Shown here: positions 37,666 to 46,024 of the stretch, in pieces
Layout: the number at the start of each line of letters is the position of its first letter
Numbering within the stretch: the stretch's first letter is position 1
Source: Robinsoniella peoriensis
GTDB taxonomy: Bacteria; Bacillota; Clostridia; Lachnospirales; Lachnospiraceae
Direction of reading: 5' to 3'
DNA length: 64,000 bases
NCBI RefSeq assembly: GCF_000797495.1
Contig: NZ_JTGN01000001.1
Location: 776,683 to 840,682, forward strand
Notes under the pieces: generated by a model
The model's input: only the letters and a program-made list of their open reading frames with translations
Databases searched by the model: none
Told to the model about the DNA's origin: nothing
Made by a program: the position numbers and the translations under genes

Positions 37666-38356
37666 TGATCTTCTCCCCCTGTGAAAATAGCTGGTGAATT
37701 TCCTGTACCCTGGCTTCATCCAGATAGTAATATAAAAACAGGTCATCCATGCGTCTGGTACGCCTGATTTCTCTGCCTTCTTCCAGTACACGGACCAATT
37801 TCTCATGTTCCAGCTGCGCATAGGCACGTGCCAGCGTTCCCAGCTTCGATTTTCTGGCAATACTGTCCCCAATCTGTTTATTCTGCCATAGCTGAGCTAT
37901 TTTATAAAAGTTGATGCAGTAATCCTTCTCCAGGGAAAGAGCCTCCTCTTCTCCTGCCAGGTATCCCTCCATTTTCTGGTCCAATACCTCAATCAGATCT
38001 TTGGTCTGGATAAACTCTCGCTGGATTGGGTTCGTATTCTTTCCGCCGTAGAACATCTGGAAGATCATCATACAGATATAACACTGCAGGTAGGCATCAA
38101 CCAGCTTTGCGTTCGTCGCTATGTTTTCCCTGAAATCTTTCATCACATATCCCAGCACATCATTGTCCAGATTCGGTATCATATAAATAGTATTACCTGT
38201 ATCCAGAATCCGGAAATTCAATTCTTCTGAAAACTGCTCCAGAATTTCGCGGACCTCTTCATTTTTATATTCTATGTACAATTCACTATCCGTTTTTGCA
38301 TCAATTTCTCCGTTTTCTAATAAACGATTATATATCGCTAATGCCTGTTTCAACAT
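37652..38356 (-). CDS. Wadjet JetB: MukE/kite-like subunit
   Basis: This is a 234-residue acidic helical protein between jetA and jetC, the position and size of JetB (kite, winged-helix subunit that bridges the kleisin and the SMC). Its start lies inside the end of jetA (29-bp overlap) and its end overlaps jetC, so the three are translationally coupled. The identity rests largely on context. Confidence 0.8.
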   Translation of the reverse strand: MLKQALAIYNRLLENGEIDAKTDSELYIEYKNEEVREILEQFSEELNFRILDTGNTIYMIPNLDNDVLGYVMKDFRENIATNAKLVDAYLQCYICMMIFQMFYGGKNTNPIQREFIQTKDLIEVLDQKMEGYLAGEEEALSLEKDYCINFYKIAQLWQNKQIGDSIARKSKLGTLARAYAQLEHEKLVRVLEEGREIRRTRRMDDLFLYYYLDEARVQEIHQLFSQGEKINAED

Positions 38357-39959
38357 CCTGCCCCACCTCGCTTCTGATCTTAGGTATTATTTCTATATCT
38401 GCCATTTCTATTGTACTGTATAACACTTCTGCTCCAACCGTATCTTCTAACACGGCATGAAAAATAAAGTCTTTTTTTTCAAATACCAGCTGTTCCACAC
38501 CATAAAAATCCGGATACCTGTCTTCCATCTGCCGGAGACACCAGGACAGGTCAAACTCTCCGTTTGTATCCGGAATCATATCTTCACTGCTGTGCTTTTT
38601 CCACGATTCTATATCAATAACCCCATAATCATACAGCTTTAACAGAATCAGAAAAATTCTTTTATTCTCCGTATACTGATGTATTCTCTGGGTTTTTTCC
38701 ACGATATGTTCATAAAACTGCGAAAAAGTAAAAGAAGTTCCCCGTTCACCAGCAAACTTAAAGATCCGTTCTATAACCCGGAAATTCATAGCATTGCTAA
38801 TTTCTCTGTCTGCAGCCTGTAAGTCCTCTTCCAGAACCTCTTCTTCCACCACATGGTCTTCTTCCTCATTCTCTCTAAGTTTTCCCTGATTCTGGTAAAT
38901 CAGGGAAAGGTTCATTTTCTTGTCCAATGACGGCATACACAGAGGGGTCATTAGTTTCCAGAGATTTGATACATTCTTTGAATTTACTTTTTCCATCTCA
39001 TCCATAATCTCTTTTTGGAAATCAAACCGTTTAACCACAGATGCATAAAAGCTGTTTCGAATGGTTTCTTCATAAATATCATTCATATTAAAACGTTTTC
39101 CAATGAGGTTCCGCTGTTCCCCTATCACAATCTGAATGTTCCGCTTAATCAGATTCAGGTTATATAACGCGTTGTTCATTGTTTCATCCGAATAGCCGCT
39201 TTCCTCTATCTCCCGTCCGATCCGGTCTTCATCCTTCACAACCGCCTCTTTCATTTCCAGCATATCTTCATATTCTTCATCAATCAGATTGTAAGTCTCC
39301 AGAAGCAGCCTTTCATGCTCCCCCCGGTCAATGGTATGGATATTCTGCCTCACACGGTCTATGAAGGATTCCATCTCCCGCTTCTTCTGCCGGAGCATGT
39401 TGATCAAATCCCGGCTCTGTTTTAACGCATGTTTATAGTTCTTTCTCTTGAGCAGCATCTTCAGCTTTAACTGTTCCAGTTTAAAATCCATTTCCTTATC
39501 TATTTCTTTTGTCCGGAATAAGAAGTCATATCCCTGATCCGTCAGCTGATATATAATTTTATTATCTGCTGTTATCTTATCACTGATCAGGCGCACCTGA
39601 ATATCGTGCCACTGCCGCCCGTAATCCATAATCCCATAATTTTTAACCGTCCCTTTATTTTGCAGAATATCTTTCACCATATATTCAGCCAGCCTCATCA
39701 CCTGATCAAAAGGCCATTTCTTCTGATAAACCGGCAGAATATCATCCAGGAAACGCGCTATATTTTCCAGTGTACATTCATCATTTTCATTCAAAGTCTG
39801 TTCCATAATATAGACCAGCAGCGTGAAGAACAGATTATCTAATTCTTCTCCCTGAAACCAGCCCTCAATTTCCATATTCGTATTCTTTCGATTGACAATG
39901 GAATCCACAACCGCCGCAAATCCCATTCTCTTTTCAAAACCTTCTAAAAAATCAAACAT
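38328..39959 (-). CDS. Wadjet JetA: kleisin-like subunit
   Basis: This is a 543-residue protein beginning MFDFLEGFEKRMGFAAVV. It has winged-helix-like ends and a helical middle rich in charged residues (about 180-330), the organisation of the condensin kleisin MukF. This clostridial version matches what is annotated as JetA-family in type III-like Wadjet operons. I chose ATG 39959 (RBS AGAGGAAATT), 40 bp after jetD; the open frame extends 19 codons further upstream. Confidence 0.82.
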   Translation of the reverse strand: MFDFLEGFEKRMGFAAVVDSIVNRKNTNMEIEGWFQGEELDNLFFTLLVYIMEQTLNENDECTLENIARFLDDILPVYQKKWPFDQVMRLAEYMVKDILQNKGTVKNYGIMDYGRQWHDIQVRLISDKITADNKIIYQLTDQGYDFLFRTKEIDKEMDFKLEQLKLKMLLKRKNYKHALKQSRDLINMLRQKKREMESFIDRVRQNIHTIDRGEHERLLLETYNLIDEEYEDMLEMKEAVVKDEDRIGREIEESGYSDETMNNALYNLNLIKRNIQIVIGEQRNLIGKRFNMNDIYEETIRNSFYASVVKRFDFQKEIMDEMEKVNSKNVSNLWKLMTPLCMPSLDKKMNLSLIYQNQGKLRENEEEDHVVEEEVLEEDLQAADREISNAMNFRVIERIFKFAGERGTSFTFSQFYEHIVEKTQRIHQYTENKRIFLILLKLYDYGVIDIESWKKHSSEDMIPDTNGEFDLSWCLRQMEDRYPDFYGVEQLVFEKKDFIFHAVLEDTVGAEVLYSTIEMADIEIIPKIRSEVGQDVETGISDI

Positions 39960-39999
39960 AATTTCCTCTTCTATTCCATTTGTAGTAATGAAAGCTGTT

Positions 40000-41007
40000 C
40001 TAATCACACATTCCAATATAATCCTGAAAACTTAGTATTTCCTGGGGAATTCTTCTGTTTTCATCCAGTACTTTTCTTACAACCTCCTGATTTTGTTCTT
40101 CAAATAAATCCAGGAATCCGGTATTCCAGTCTCTTCCCCTGTTATCATCTGTCGGCTGCATCTGTAAATTCTTTGCCCGTTTGGCCATTTTGTTATATAA
40201 GGGCATAAAAGGTTGTATCATAATCTCCCTGTTATGAGTGACCGCACCATAAAACATAAGGATTCCGGCAATATCAATATCCCCTGCATAAAGTATCTTT
40301 CTCTTCTCGAAACCATATTCCGTCACAAAAGTTTGCAGTGCAGCTTCACCTGTCACCTTATTTCCTTCTCCATAGACCAGCAGTCCGGCTTTGACCCCTA
40401 AAAATCTTTTATTCTTTGAATTTTTCAATGCTTCACCAATTGAATACCATGTGTCTTTATTTTCAATGACAATCACATCACCCGCAATCTGATCAAATAC
40501 CCTGCAAAAAAACGGCTCCGGCGCATAATAATAATTCAGGCTCACCTGGTCAAACTGATTAAAAGCCAGGATTCTGCTCCCGCTTTTACTCTCCAGATAT
40601 TTCTCATCACCCCAGATCGCATAGGATTTTTCCTTAACAGACATTTTCTGCTGCAGCCGCGGGTCATCTTTCCAGAGCATTTCACTGAGCTTACAGATTC
40701 CGTCCCGCAGCTCCTTAAATTCCCCTGGCTTCTCCAGATACCTGCTGATATTCAGCCTTGGATTCAACGCTGCAATTTCATCGATGTAACAACTGTAATC
40801 TACCGAAGGCGGCAGCTTTTTATATTCTCGAAAGACCGCCGGATAAAAGGATGTCTTTCCGCTTTTTTTGATTGGTGCTATCTGTTTTAATTCGCAGAGT
40901 TCCTCCAGAATATCAAACAATTGCCGGTAATTCATATCCGGATAGAGATTTAAGATATCCTCGTAGCGGAAACGTTTTTTCTGTATTTTCGAAATGTCAA
41001 TCTTCAT
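40000..41007 (-). CDS. Wadjet JetD: Toprim nuclease subunit
   Basis: This is a 335-residue protein. N-terminal winged-helix-like region (1-60) and arm (70-150), then a C-terminal Toprim (DUF2220-type) fold with acidic residues E182 (VIENKDTW), D243 and D245 (AGDIDIAG) that bind metal for DNA cleavage. In Wadjet it cuts the plasmid trapped by the JetABC motor. It is the first gene of this operon, an order different from the jetABCD of the best studied systems. RBS AAAGGAG. Confidence 0.87.
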   Translation of the reverse strand: MKIDISKIQKKRFRYEDILNLYPDMNYRQLFDILEELCELKQIAPIKKSGKTSFYPAVFREYKKLPPSVDYSCYIDEIAALNPRLNISRYLEKPGEFKELRDGICKLSEMLWKDDPRLQQKMSVKEKSYAIWGDEKYLESKSGSRILAFNQFDQVSLNYYYAPEPFFCRVFDQIAGDVIVIENKDTWYSIGEALKNSKNKRFLGVKAGLLVYGEGNKVTGEAALQTFVTEYGFEKRKILYAGDIDIAGILMFYGAVTHNREIMIQPFMPLYNKMAKRAKNLQMQPTDDNRGRDWNTGFLDLFEEQNQEVVRKVLDENRRIPQEILSFQDYIGMCD

Positions 41008-41076
41008 CTCCTGGTCTCCTTTAATTTAATAGGTGATTTAACCTGATTCTATGTCGGGGTTCTGTTTCCTGGATTT

Positions 41077-41105
41077 ATTATACTATAGAAGGCAGGGATT
41101 TTAAA
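41077..41105 (-). promoter_or_regulatory. Promoter of the jetDABC operon
   Basis: TATAAT (41077-41082, minus strand) lies 17 bp downstream of TTTAAA (41100-41105), about 70 bp before jetD. The -35 is weak. No operator is obvious. Confidence 0.5.
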
Positions 41106-41244
41106 TTAAATTTTTTAATTGAATACCTGCAAAAGCAGAAAGATATATTTTCAATAGAATAGGTACTTCATTAATAAAATCCCTCCAAATGTATATACTA
41201 TCATTAGTCACTGTTTGAAAAACATAATATTTATGGAGAATAAG

Positions 41245-41460
41245 ATGCACGAATATAAACTGGTAAGAAAAGAAATCTTAAAAGACTGCGGCAGTAAAAA
41301 ACAAAAAGAACAGGAATTTGATGATTTAGAAGCTCTGTTAAATGAATATGCATCTCAGGATTGGCGGCTGCTCACAGAATTTTCTGATCTGAATAATGGA
41401 GGTCAATTGCCCGGCTATTATGTCTTTGTATTTGAGCGGGAAATCATAGAAGCGTGTTGA
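41245..41460 (+). CDS. DUF4177-like small protein
   Basis: This is a 71-residue cytosolic protein (MHEYKLVRKEI...LEALLNEYASQDWRLLTEF...YYVFVFERE) with the pattern of the DUF4177 group: a short N-terminal strand with a Tyr, a helix ending in xGWxL-like QDWRLL and a final strand. I chose ATG 41245 because GGAGAAT precedes it; an ATG 10 codons upstream has none. A second protein of this kind lies at 55227-55418. Function is unknown. Confidence 0.7.
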   Translation: MHEYKLVRKEILKDCGSKKQKEQEFDDLEALLNEYASQDWRLLTEFSDLNNGGQLPGYYVFVFEREIIEAC

Positions 41461-41505
41461 TTCAAGAGCATGCTTCTATTGTCTAAAGAATTTACACAGG
41501 AAAAA

Positions 41506-41529
41506 GGACTGGTGATTTCTCACCAGCCC
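41506..41529 (-). terminator. Hairpin terminator downstream of the receiver-domain remnant
   Basis: GGACTGGTG / CACCAGCCC stem (one wobble), loop ATTTCT, followed on the minus strand by five Ts. It probably served the gene whose remnant follows. Confidence 0.6.
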
Positions 41530-41556
41530 AAAGGGGTTTCTCACTCTATAACATAT

Positions 41557-41721
41557 TCAGGATTCTTCTGACGCAGATATAAAATCATATAGCGTTTGAA
41601 ACAACACCATAGGTTCTATGGGTTTTGCCAGATGTGCCGACATTCCTGCCTCCATACTCTTCTGCACATCTTCATCAAAGGCATTTGCCGTCATCGCAAT
41701 AATTGGTATTACTTTTGCATC
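41557..41721 (-). pseudogene. C-terminal remnant of a receiver (REC) domain
   Basis: On the minus strand a frame open into a stop at 41557-41559 encodes the end of a hybrid-kinase receiver: VIPIIAMTANAFDEDVQKS, then the conserved Lys in HLAKPIEP and a final helix. It starts abruptly near 41721, 30 bp from the stop codon of the LytTR gene, so the front of the gene has been deleted. It resembles the receiver end of the hybrid kinase at 11960-15154. Confidence 0.75.
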
Positions 41722-41751
41722 TGACCTTCACGTGATGCAGCCACAGCTATA

Positions 41752-42489
41752 TTACTCTACCCCCTTCACTTCAAACAAGTGTTCCATATATATCTCCCGT
41801 ACCTGCGCATAAAGCAGACGTGAAACAGGTATGGTTCTGCCTGCGTGGGTAACAAGTTCTTTTGGGGTAAGTGTGCCTATCTGCCATAAGTTGACAATGT
41901 AAGATCTATGCACTTTAATAAAATCAGATCTGCACAAGAGTTTATCCTCAACCTCCGATAGCGAAGCGGTTACTTCCCGGATATCGCCATTTGACAGATG
42001 AAAATAGAGCTTCTTACTCATAACTTCAACAAATGCCAGGTTTGAGAATAAAATACGCACAATACCTTTTTTTGTTTTTAGAGTAATGCCCTCTTGAGGA
42101 TTTTGCTCCTCTGATAACAAGGTATCCAGTATGGGAAATAGTTTTTCCGGTGAAGCGGGCTTTAATAAATAGTCATTTGCCTTAACCGCATAACTTTCAA
42201 AGGCAAACTCCGGAGTGGAGGTAAGAAATATGATTTTCACATCATTGTTTGCCTGACGAATTTCCGTTGCGGTCTGGATCCCATTGACACCAGGCATCAG
42301 TATATCTAAAAAGATTATCTCATATTCCATCGCCTTCATCGTGACAAGTAATTCTGTTGCACTTTGAAAAGTCTTGTATTTAACAGGCACTTTCTTTTCA
42401 AGCCTGTATCGGTCTAAAATGGACGAAATGTGGAAAAGCTCTAATGAATCATCGTCACAAATTGCAATTTTCAAATTCTTTACCTCCAT
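41752..42489 (-). CDS. LytTR response regulator
   Basis: This is a 245-residue protein with a receiver domain (acidic CDDD, phospho-Asp in IIFLDILMPGVNG, Lys in YLLKPA) and a LytTR DNA-binding domain (about 140-240, IKVHRSYIVNL). Such regulators control peptide-signalling and surface functions. It is divergent from another LytTR gene, and the 174-bp gap between them holds AgrA-like repeats. No histidine kinase or signal-peptide gene is adjacent. Confidence 0.88.
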   Translation of the reverse strand: MEVKNLKIAICDDDSLELFHISSILDRYRLEKKVPVKYKTFQSATELLVTMKAMEYEIIFLDILMPGVNGIQTATEIRQANNDVKIIFLTSTPEFAFESYAVKANDYLLKPASPEKLFPILDTLLSEEQNPQEGITLKTKKGIVRILFSNLAFVEVMSKKLYFHLSNGDIREVTASLSEVEDKLLCRSDFIKVHRSYIVNLWQIGTLTPKELVTHAGRTIPVSRLLYAQVREIYMEHLFEVKGVE

Positions 42490-42549
42490 GATTATCTAAA
42501 AATTCATATTAGTTTAACATAAGTTTTTTCTATAATCCAGCACGATTTA

Positions 42550-42600
42550 ACATTTCAGGCAGAAATTTCATACATTTCAGGCCAATTGGAACATTTTTAG
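42550..42600. promoter_or_regulatory. Tandem LytTR (AgrA-like) binding sites
   Basis: ACATTTCAGGC occurs at 42550-42560 and again at 42572-42582, 22 bp (two helical turns) apart; a weaker copy ACATTTTTAG starts at 42591. The repeat differs by one base from the AgrA-type half site ACAGTTNAG, and the spacing is the one LytTR dimers use. The sites lie between the two divergent LytTR genes, upstream of the 42664 gene. Confidence 0.6.
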
Positions 42601-42663
42601 TAGAAATTTGCTATTCTTTTATATAGTTTAAAATAACTAAAAAAGTGAGGATAAAGAAAATAT

Positions 42664-43335
42664 ATGTTTCGGATTGGTTTATGTAATAATGATATAAGTG
42701 TGATTCAATCAGTCAAAGAAATAGTAGCGAAATATTTAGCCCCACAAAATATAATATTCAAAATCTATGAATTTTCAAATATAAAAGACCTTTACTTTTT
42801 TATATTAAATGAAATGTTTGATTTGGATTTACTTTTTATGGACTCTGCCCCTGACGTTGATAGTATGGGCATGGCTAAAGAAATAAAAAATATATGCTGT
42901 CGAACGTCATTTGTTTTTCTGACCAATTTTGTAGATTTTCGTTCCAGAGGATTACAAAAAGAATTAGAAAATTCCCTCCCATTTATACTGGAGAAACAGG
43001 TCCAGCGAAAAAAACAAATTCGAAAGAAAAGATTAATTGTCCCAATAAAGAATCATAAGATAATACTCATACCTAATAATATCCAATATTTAGAGCGGGT
43101 CAGGAGAATTACCCACGTAGTGAGTACAACTGAGACAGTTAGTACAACATCGAGTTTACCGGAGTTACATCCACAGTTGGAACCAGCATTTTTTATACGT
43201 TGCCACAACAGTTACATTGTTAACCTGAACTATGTCAAAGAATATAACAGATATGGATTCATTTTGAAAAATGGAAATATGATTCCTATTAGCAGACGAT
43301 ATTTAAAAGAGGTAAACAGAGCATTTACAAGATAA
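42664..43335 (+). CDS. LytTR-domain protein with degenerate receiver
   Basis: This is a 223-residue protein. The N-terminal half keeps the receiver layout (CNNDISV, an Asp in LLFMDSAPD, FVFLTNF), but the acidic pocket is reduced and the conserved Lys-Pro is not clear, so phosphorylation is doubtful. The C-terminal half is a LytTR domain (about 125-223, IRCHNSYIVNLNYVKEY, PISRRYL). It is AT-richer than most of the window. The RBS GTGAGG is fair. AgrA-like repeats lie upstream. Confidence 0.8.
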   Translation: MFRIGLCNNDISVIQSVKEIVAKYLAPQNIIFKIYEFSNIKDLYFFILNEMFDLDLLFMDSAPDVDSMGMAKEIKNICCRTSFVFLTNFVDFRSRGLQKELENSLPFILEKQVQRKKQIRKKRLIVPIKNHKIILIPNNIQYLERVRRITHVVSTTETVSTTSSLPELHPQLEPAFFIRCHNSYIVNLNYVKEYNRYGFILKNGNMIPISRRYLKEVNRAFTR

Positions 43336-43442
43336 AAAATCTGTCATCTGCGAGAAACCCGCCATGGAATACTGTGCACTTAAAAGAGTTGGGTGATGAA
43401 CACCTGGACGAGCTACAATTTAACCGTACTATTATCTTAATC

Positions 43443-43504
43443 TTGAAACTTTTTTGAATAATTCTTGAAACATTCTTGAATTGATCCTTTAAATTAAATA
43501 TGCT
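43443..43504 (+). promoter_or_regulatory. Promoter with four TTGAA repeats at 11-bp period
   Basis: TTGAA occurs at 43443, 43454, 43465 and 43476, exactly 11 bp apart, each preceded or followed by similar bases (attCTTGAAac). The last one doubles as a -35 (TTGAAT 43476-43481), with a 17-bp spacer to TATGCT (43499-43504). Four half-sites on one DNA face abutting the -35 is the layout used by OmpR-family activators. It drives the 43564 gene. Confidence 0.6.
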
Positions 43505-43563
43505 AGACTATATTTTATCTGGTAAAATCACAAAAAGGAAACTTCAAAAAAGAGGAAATTAAA

Positions 43564-44352
43564 ATGATAGAAGGTAGAAAAATGCCATATGATGATGCAA
43601 TAATTGAAAAAATGGATATATCAGTATTCTCTCAAGATACTATAGAGCGATATCGTTGTATATTACAGAATAAATCTCCAGAATCTGCTTACTTAAAACT
43701 GCTTACAAAAGATTTTCTAATTAATTTATCTGCATTAAAACCAAATAAAAGAGAAAAATATGTTCCTACAGTTGCCGGTTTACTTATGTTTGGAAAAGAG
43801 TCATATATCCGGGAAGAATTTCCTAACTATTTCTTGGATTATAGAGAAGAAACAGCATCTAAAAATAAAAGCTGGTCATATAGATTGACTTCTGATGATA
43901 GTACTTTTAGTGGAAATATATTTGATTTTTATCAAAATGTTCTACAATTACTCTTATCTCAAAACAATAATGGCTTTGCAGTTCATAAAGCCAAAAATGA
44001 AAGCAGTAAAATGAAAATTAAAAATGCCTTAAATGAATCCTTGGCTAATGCAGTAATCCACGCTGATTATTATGGGCGGCAAGGCGTTGTTATTAGGAAA
44101 AAAGTTGATTCTCTTTCCATCTCAAATCCGGGAAGACTCCTAATTTCAAAAGAGGAAATGCTTTCAGGCGGCGTAAGTGACCCAAGAAATCCTACAATTT
44201 TTAAAATGTTTAGTAAGATTGGTATCGGGGACCGGGCTGGCAGTGGAATAGGTAAAATAATTGAAGCATGGAAAGAACAAGGATGGGAGAAACCGATTTT
44301 TGAGGTAGTGACAGATCCTTATCGTTTTATTATAAAATTAGAAACTAAATAA
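43564..44352 (+). CDS. AlbA/Schlafen-type ATP-binding protein lacking its N-terminal domain
   Basis: This is a 262-residue protein with a C-terminal GHKL-like ATPase domain (N-box NALNESLANAVIHADYYGR, ISNPGRL, GDRAGSGIGKI) as found in AlbA_2/Schlafen-domain regulators, which are normally 450-550 residues long. The N-terminal AlbA_2 half is missing, and the first residues correspond to the inter-domain linker. AAGAGGAAATTAAA stands before the ATG and a plausible promoter lies upstream, so it may be expressed as a short form or be a 5'-truncated relic. AT-rich, probably acquired. Confidence 0.7.
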   Translation: MIEGRKMPYDDAIIEKMDISVFSQDTIERYRCILQNKSPESAYLKLLTKDFLINLSALKPNKREKYVPTVAGLLMFGKESYIREEFPNYFLDYREETASKNKSWSYRLTSDDSTFSGNIFDFYQNVLQLLLSQNNNGFAVHKAKNESSKMKIKNALNESLANAVIHADYYGRQGVVIRKKVDSLSISNPGRLLISKEEMLSGGVSDPRNPTIFKMFSKIGIGDRAGSGIGKIIEAWKEQGWEKPIFEVVTDPYRFIIKLETK

Positions 44353-44502
44353 TTTGATACGCCATTATTTTTCATATTTACGAAATTATTGAAATTTTTT
44401 ATCCTATGCCAAATATTCTTACATATCTACTTAGTGTAGACTCAAAATGCAGTGTTGTGTTAATAATCGGAATAATTACATAATATTAAAGGAGTGTTTG
44501 TT

Positions 44503-44634
44503 ATGTGTAAGTGTTGCTGCAATTGTCGATATTCCACCTTAAATATAAAAAAAGTAAAGAAATGGTTCTGTCACTTGAAGATAGGATATGTAAGTATGAA
44601 AGATTCTTGCTGCTATTATGAACCACGATTTTAA
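44503..44634 (+). CDS. 43-residue Cys-rich protein, copy A
   Basis: This short gene has a strong RBS (AAAGGAGTGTTTGTT before ATG) and encodes 43 residues. Cysteines stand at 2, 4, 5, 6, 8, 23, 36 and 37, with motifs CCNCRYS, WFCHLK, YV and KDSCCYY. It aligns without gaps to the 43-residue protein at 59290-59421: both share CNC.YS, KK.K.WFCHLK..YV and KD.CCY. The CxxC...C(H)...CC layout suggests a small zinc-binding knuckle. It is followed by a terminator. No function is known. Confidence 0.8.
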   Translation: MCKCCCNCRYSTLNIKKVKKWFCHLKIGYVSMKDSCCYYEPRF

Positions 44635-44658
44635 AAGATAAATGCACCATCATTAAAA

Positions 44659-44684
44659 AAAGAACCATTCACGGTTCTTTTTTA
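44659..44684. terminator. Bidirectional terminator
   Basis: AAAGAACC-attcac-GGTTCTTT stem with T-run on the plus strand and A-run before it, so it can serve both the Cys-rich gene (+) and the antiporter gene (-). Confidence 0.8.
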
Positions 44685-44704
44685 ATTCCACAAATTACTC
44701 TCAG

Positions 44705-45895
44705 CTACATTTCGTCATGTGTCTGGGGGAGCAGTTTCCGGTAAGCCACGTCAACGCCAAAGGCTCCAAGGGGCGCCGTTATCAAAATAGCAAGCACTGC
44801 AACAGTCAAAACAATTTTACCGCATCCCAGTCCCAATGCCAGAGGTACGCCTCCAATCGCTGCCTGCACAGTTGCTTTCGGCATGTAGGCAATCATACAG
44901 AACAGCCGTTCTTTACCGGACAATTTCGTTTTCAGCATACACAGAAATACCCCTGCCATTCGAAATAACAATACGCCAAAAATCAGTAAAACTGCCGATG
45001 CGCCTGCTGCCAGTGCATAGCTCACATCCACGCTTGCCCCAACCAGCACAAACAGCAGAATCTCCGCCGCCACCCATAATTTTGAGTATTTCACCGACAA
45101 TCTTTCCGCTACAACACGGCGCTTCTTTTGAAGTGCAATTCCCATACTCATAACAGCCAGCAAACCTGAGAACGGTATTACTCCCTTTAGCACATTTTCC
45201 AGTGCCACCATTAAAAAAGAAATGCTGAGCAGCACTACTACTTTTCCCGAATCCCTGATATGCAGTCTGGCAAACAGGACTGCCAGTATCATTCCGGTAC
45301 CAACACCGGCAATCATCCCGGTAAGTATTGACACCGGAACCTGTGCAAAACTGGCAGCCGAGATACTTTCCCCCTGTGCAAGCCCGGTAAACGCGGTAAA
45401 CAAGACGATAACAAATACATCATCCACAGAAGCTCCAGCCATAATAAGCTGCGGTATTCTGTTCTCTCTGCCGTAACCTTTCTCCATGAGCATCAGCATT
45501 TTCGGAACAATTACGGCCGGAGACACAGCTGCCACAACGGCCCCCATAATAGCTGCATCCAGCACAGAAATTCCCAAAAGCCCCGGTGCAAGCAGAATCA
45601 TTCCCGCAATCTCGCAGCACGCCGGAACAAAACACATCAGGATCGCAGGACGCCCCACTTTCTTCAGATCATTGATATCTAAAGATAACCCCGCCCTTGT
45701 CAGAATAATAATCAGGGCAATTTGTCTTAGATCTGCGGATATACTCAAAATAGAGGGATCTAACAGATTAAGTACATACGGACCTAACACAATTCCGGTA
45801 ATCAGCATGCCGAGCAAACCCGGCAGCCTTAGTTTTTTAAGAATAGAACTAAGCAGCATTCCCAATAGAAAAATAAAAGCTAAACTTGTCAACAT
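44705..45895 (-). CDS. Cation/proton antiporter (CPA family)
   Basis: This is a 396-residue membrane protein with about 12 hydrophobic helices. It has the N-terminal LRLPGLLGMLITGIVLGP typical of CPA1/CPA2 sodium or potassium/proton exchangers and the ion-binding pair of aspartates in GASVDDVFVIVLF. There is no C-terminal TrkA-type regulatory domain. It should exchange Na+ or K+ for H+. RBS CAGGAGAG. Confidence 0.88.
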   Translation of the reverse strand: MLTSLAFIFLLGMLLSSILKKLRLPGLLGMLITGIVLGPYVLNLLDPSILSISADLRQIALIIILTRAGLSLDINDLKKVGRPAILMCFVPACCEIAGMILLAPGLLGISVLDAAIMGAVVAAVSPAVIVPKMLMLMEKGYGRENRIPQLIMAGASVDDVFVIVLFTAFTGLAQGESISAASFAQVPVSILTGMIAGVGTGMILAVLFARLHIRDSGKVVVLLSISFLMVALENVLKGVIPFSGLLAVMSMGIALQKKRRVVAERLSVKYSKLWVAAEILLFVLVGASVDVSYALAAGASAVLLIFGVLLFRMAGVFLCMLKTKLSGKERLFCMIAYMPKATVQAAIGGVPLALGLGCGKIVLTVAVLAILITAPLGAFGVDVAYRKLLPQTHDEM

Positions 45896-45941
45896 AATAT
45901 TCTCTCCTGTATTTTTATTTTTTTATTACTATTTTGAAACT

Positions 45942-45995
45942 TTAAACGATGTTTCCTCTGCGCCGGATAAATAATTTTGCCGGCTTTTTTCTCAT
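45942..45995 (-). CDS. Possible leader peptide upstream of the antiporter
   Basis: A 17-residue frame (MRKKPAKLFIRRRGNIV) begins 4 bases after AGAGGTG on the minus strand, 47 bp before the antiporter start. Its first half overlaps a GCCGG/CCGGC hairpin (45963-45984). It could be a regulatory upstream frame or coincidence. Confidence 0.25.
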   Translation of the reverse strand: MRKKPAKLFIRRRGNIV

Positions 45996-46024
45996 TGCAC
46001 CTCTGCCATTCAGGTTTCTGCACA

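Noticed and set aside
37666..37872. 69-codon N-terminal extension of jetC
   Set aside because: It lies within jetB in another frame; the SMC head motif and a strong RBS place the start at 37665.
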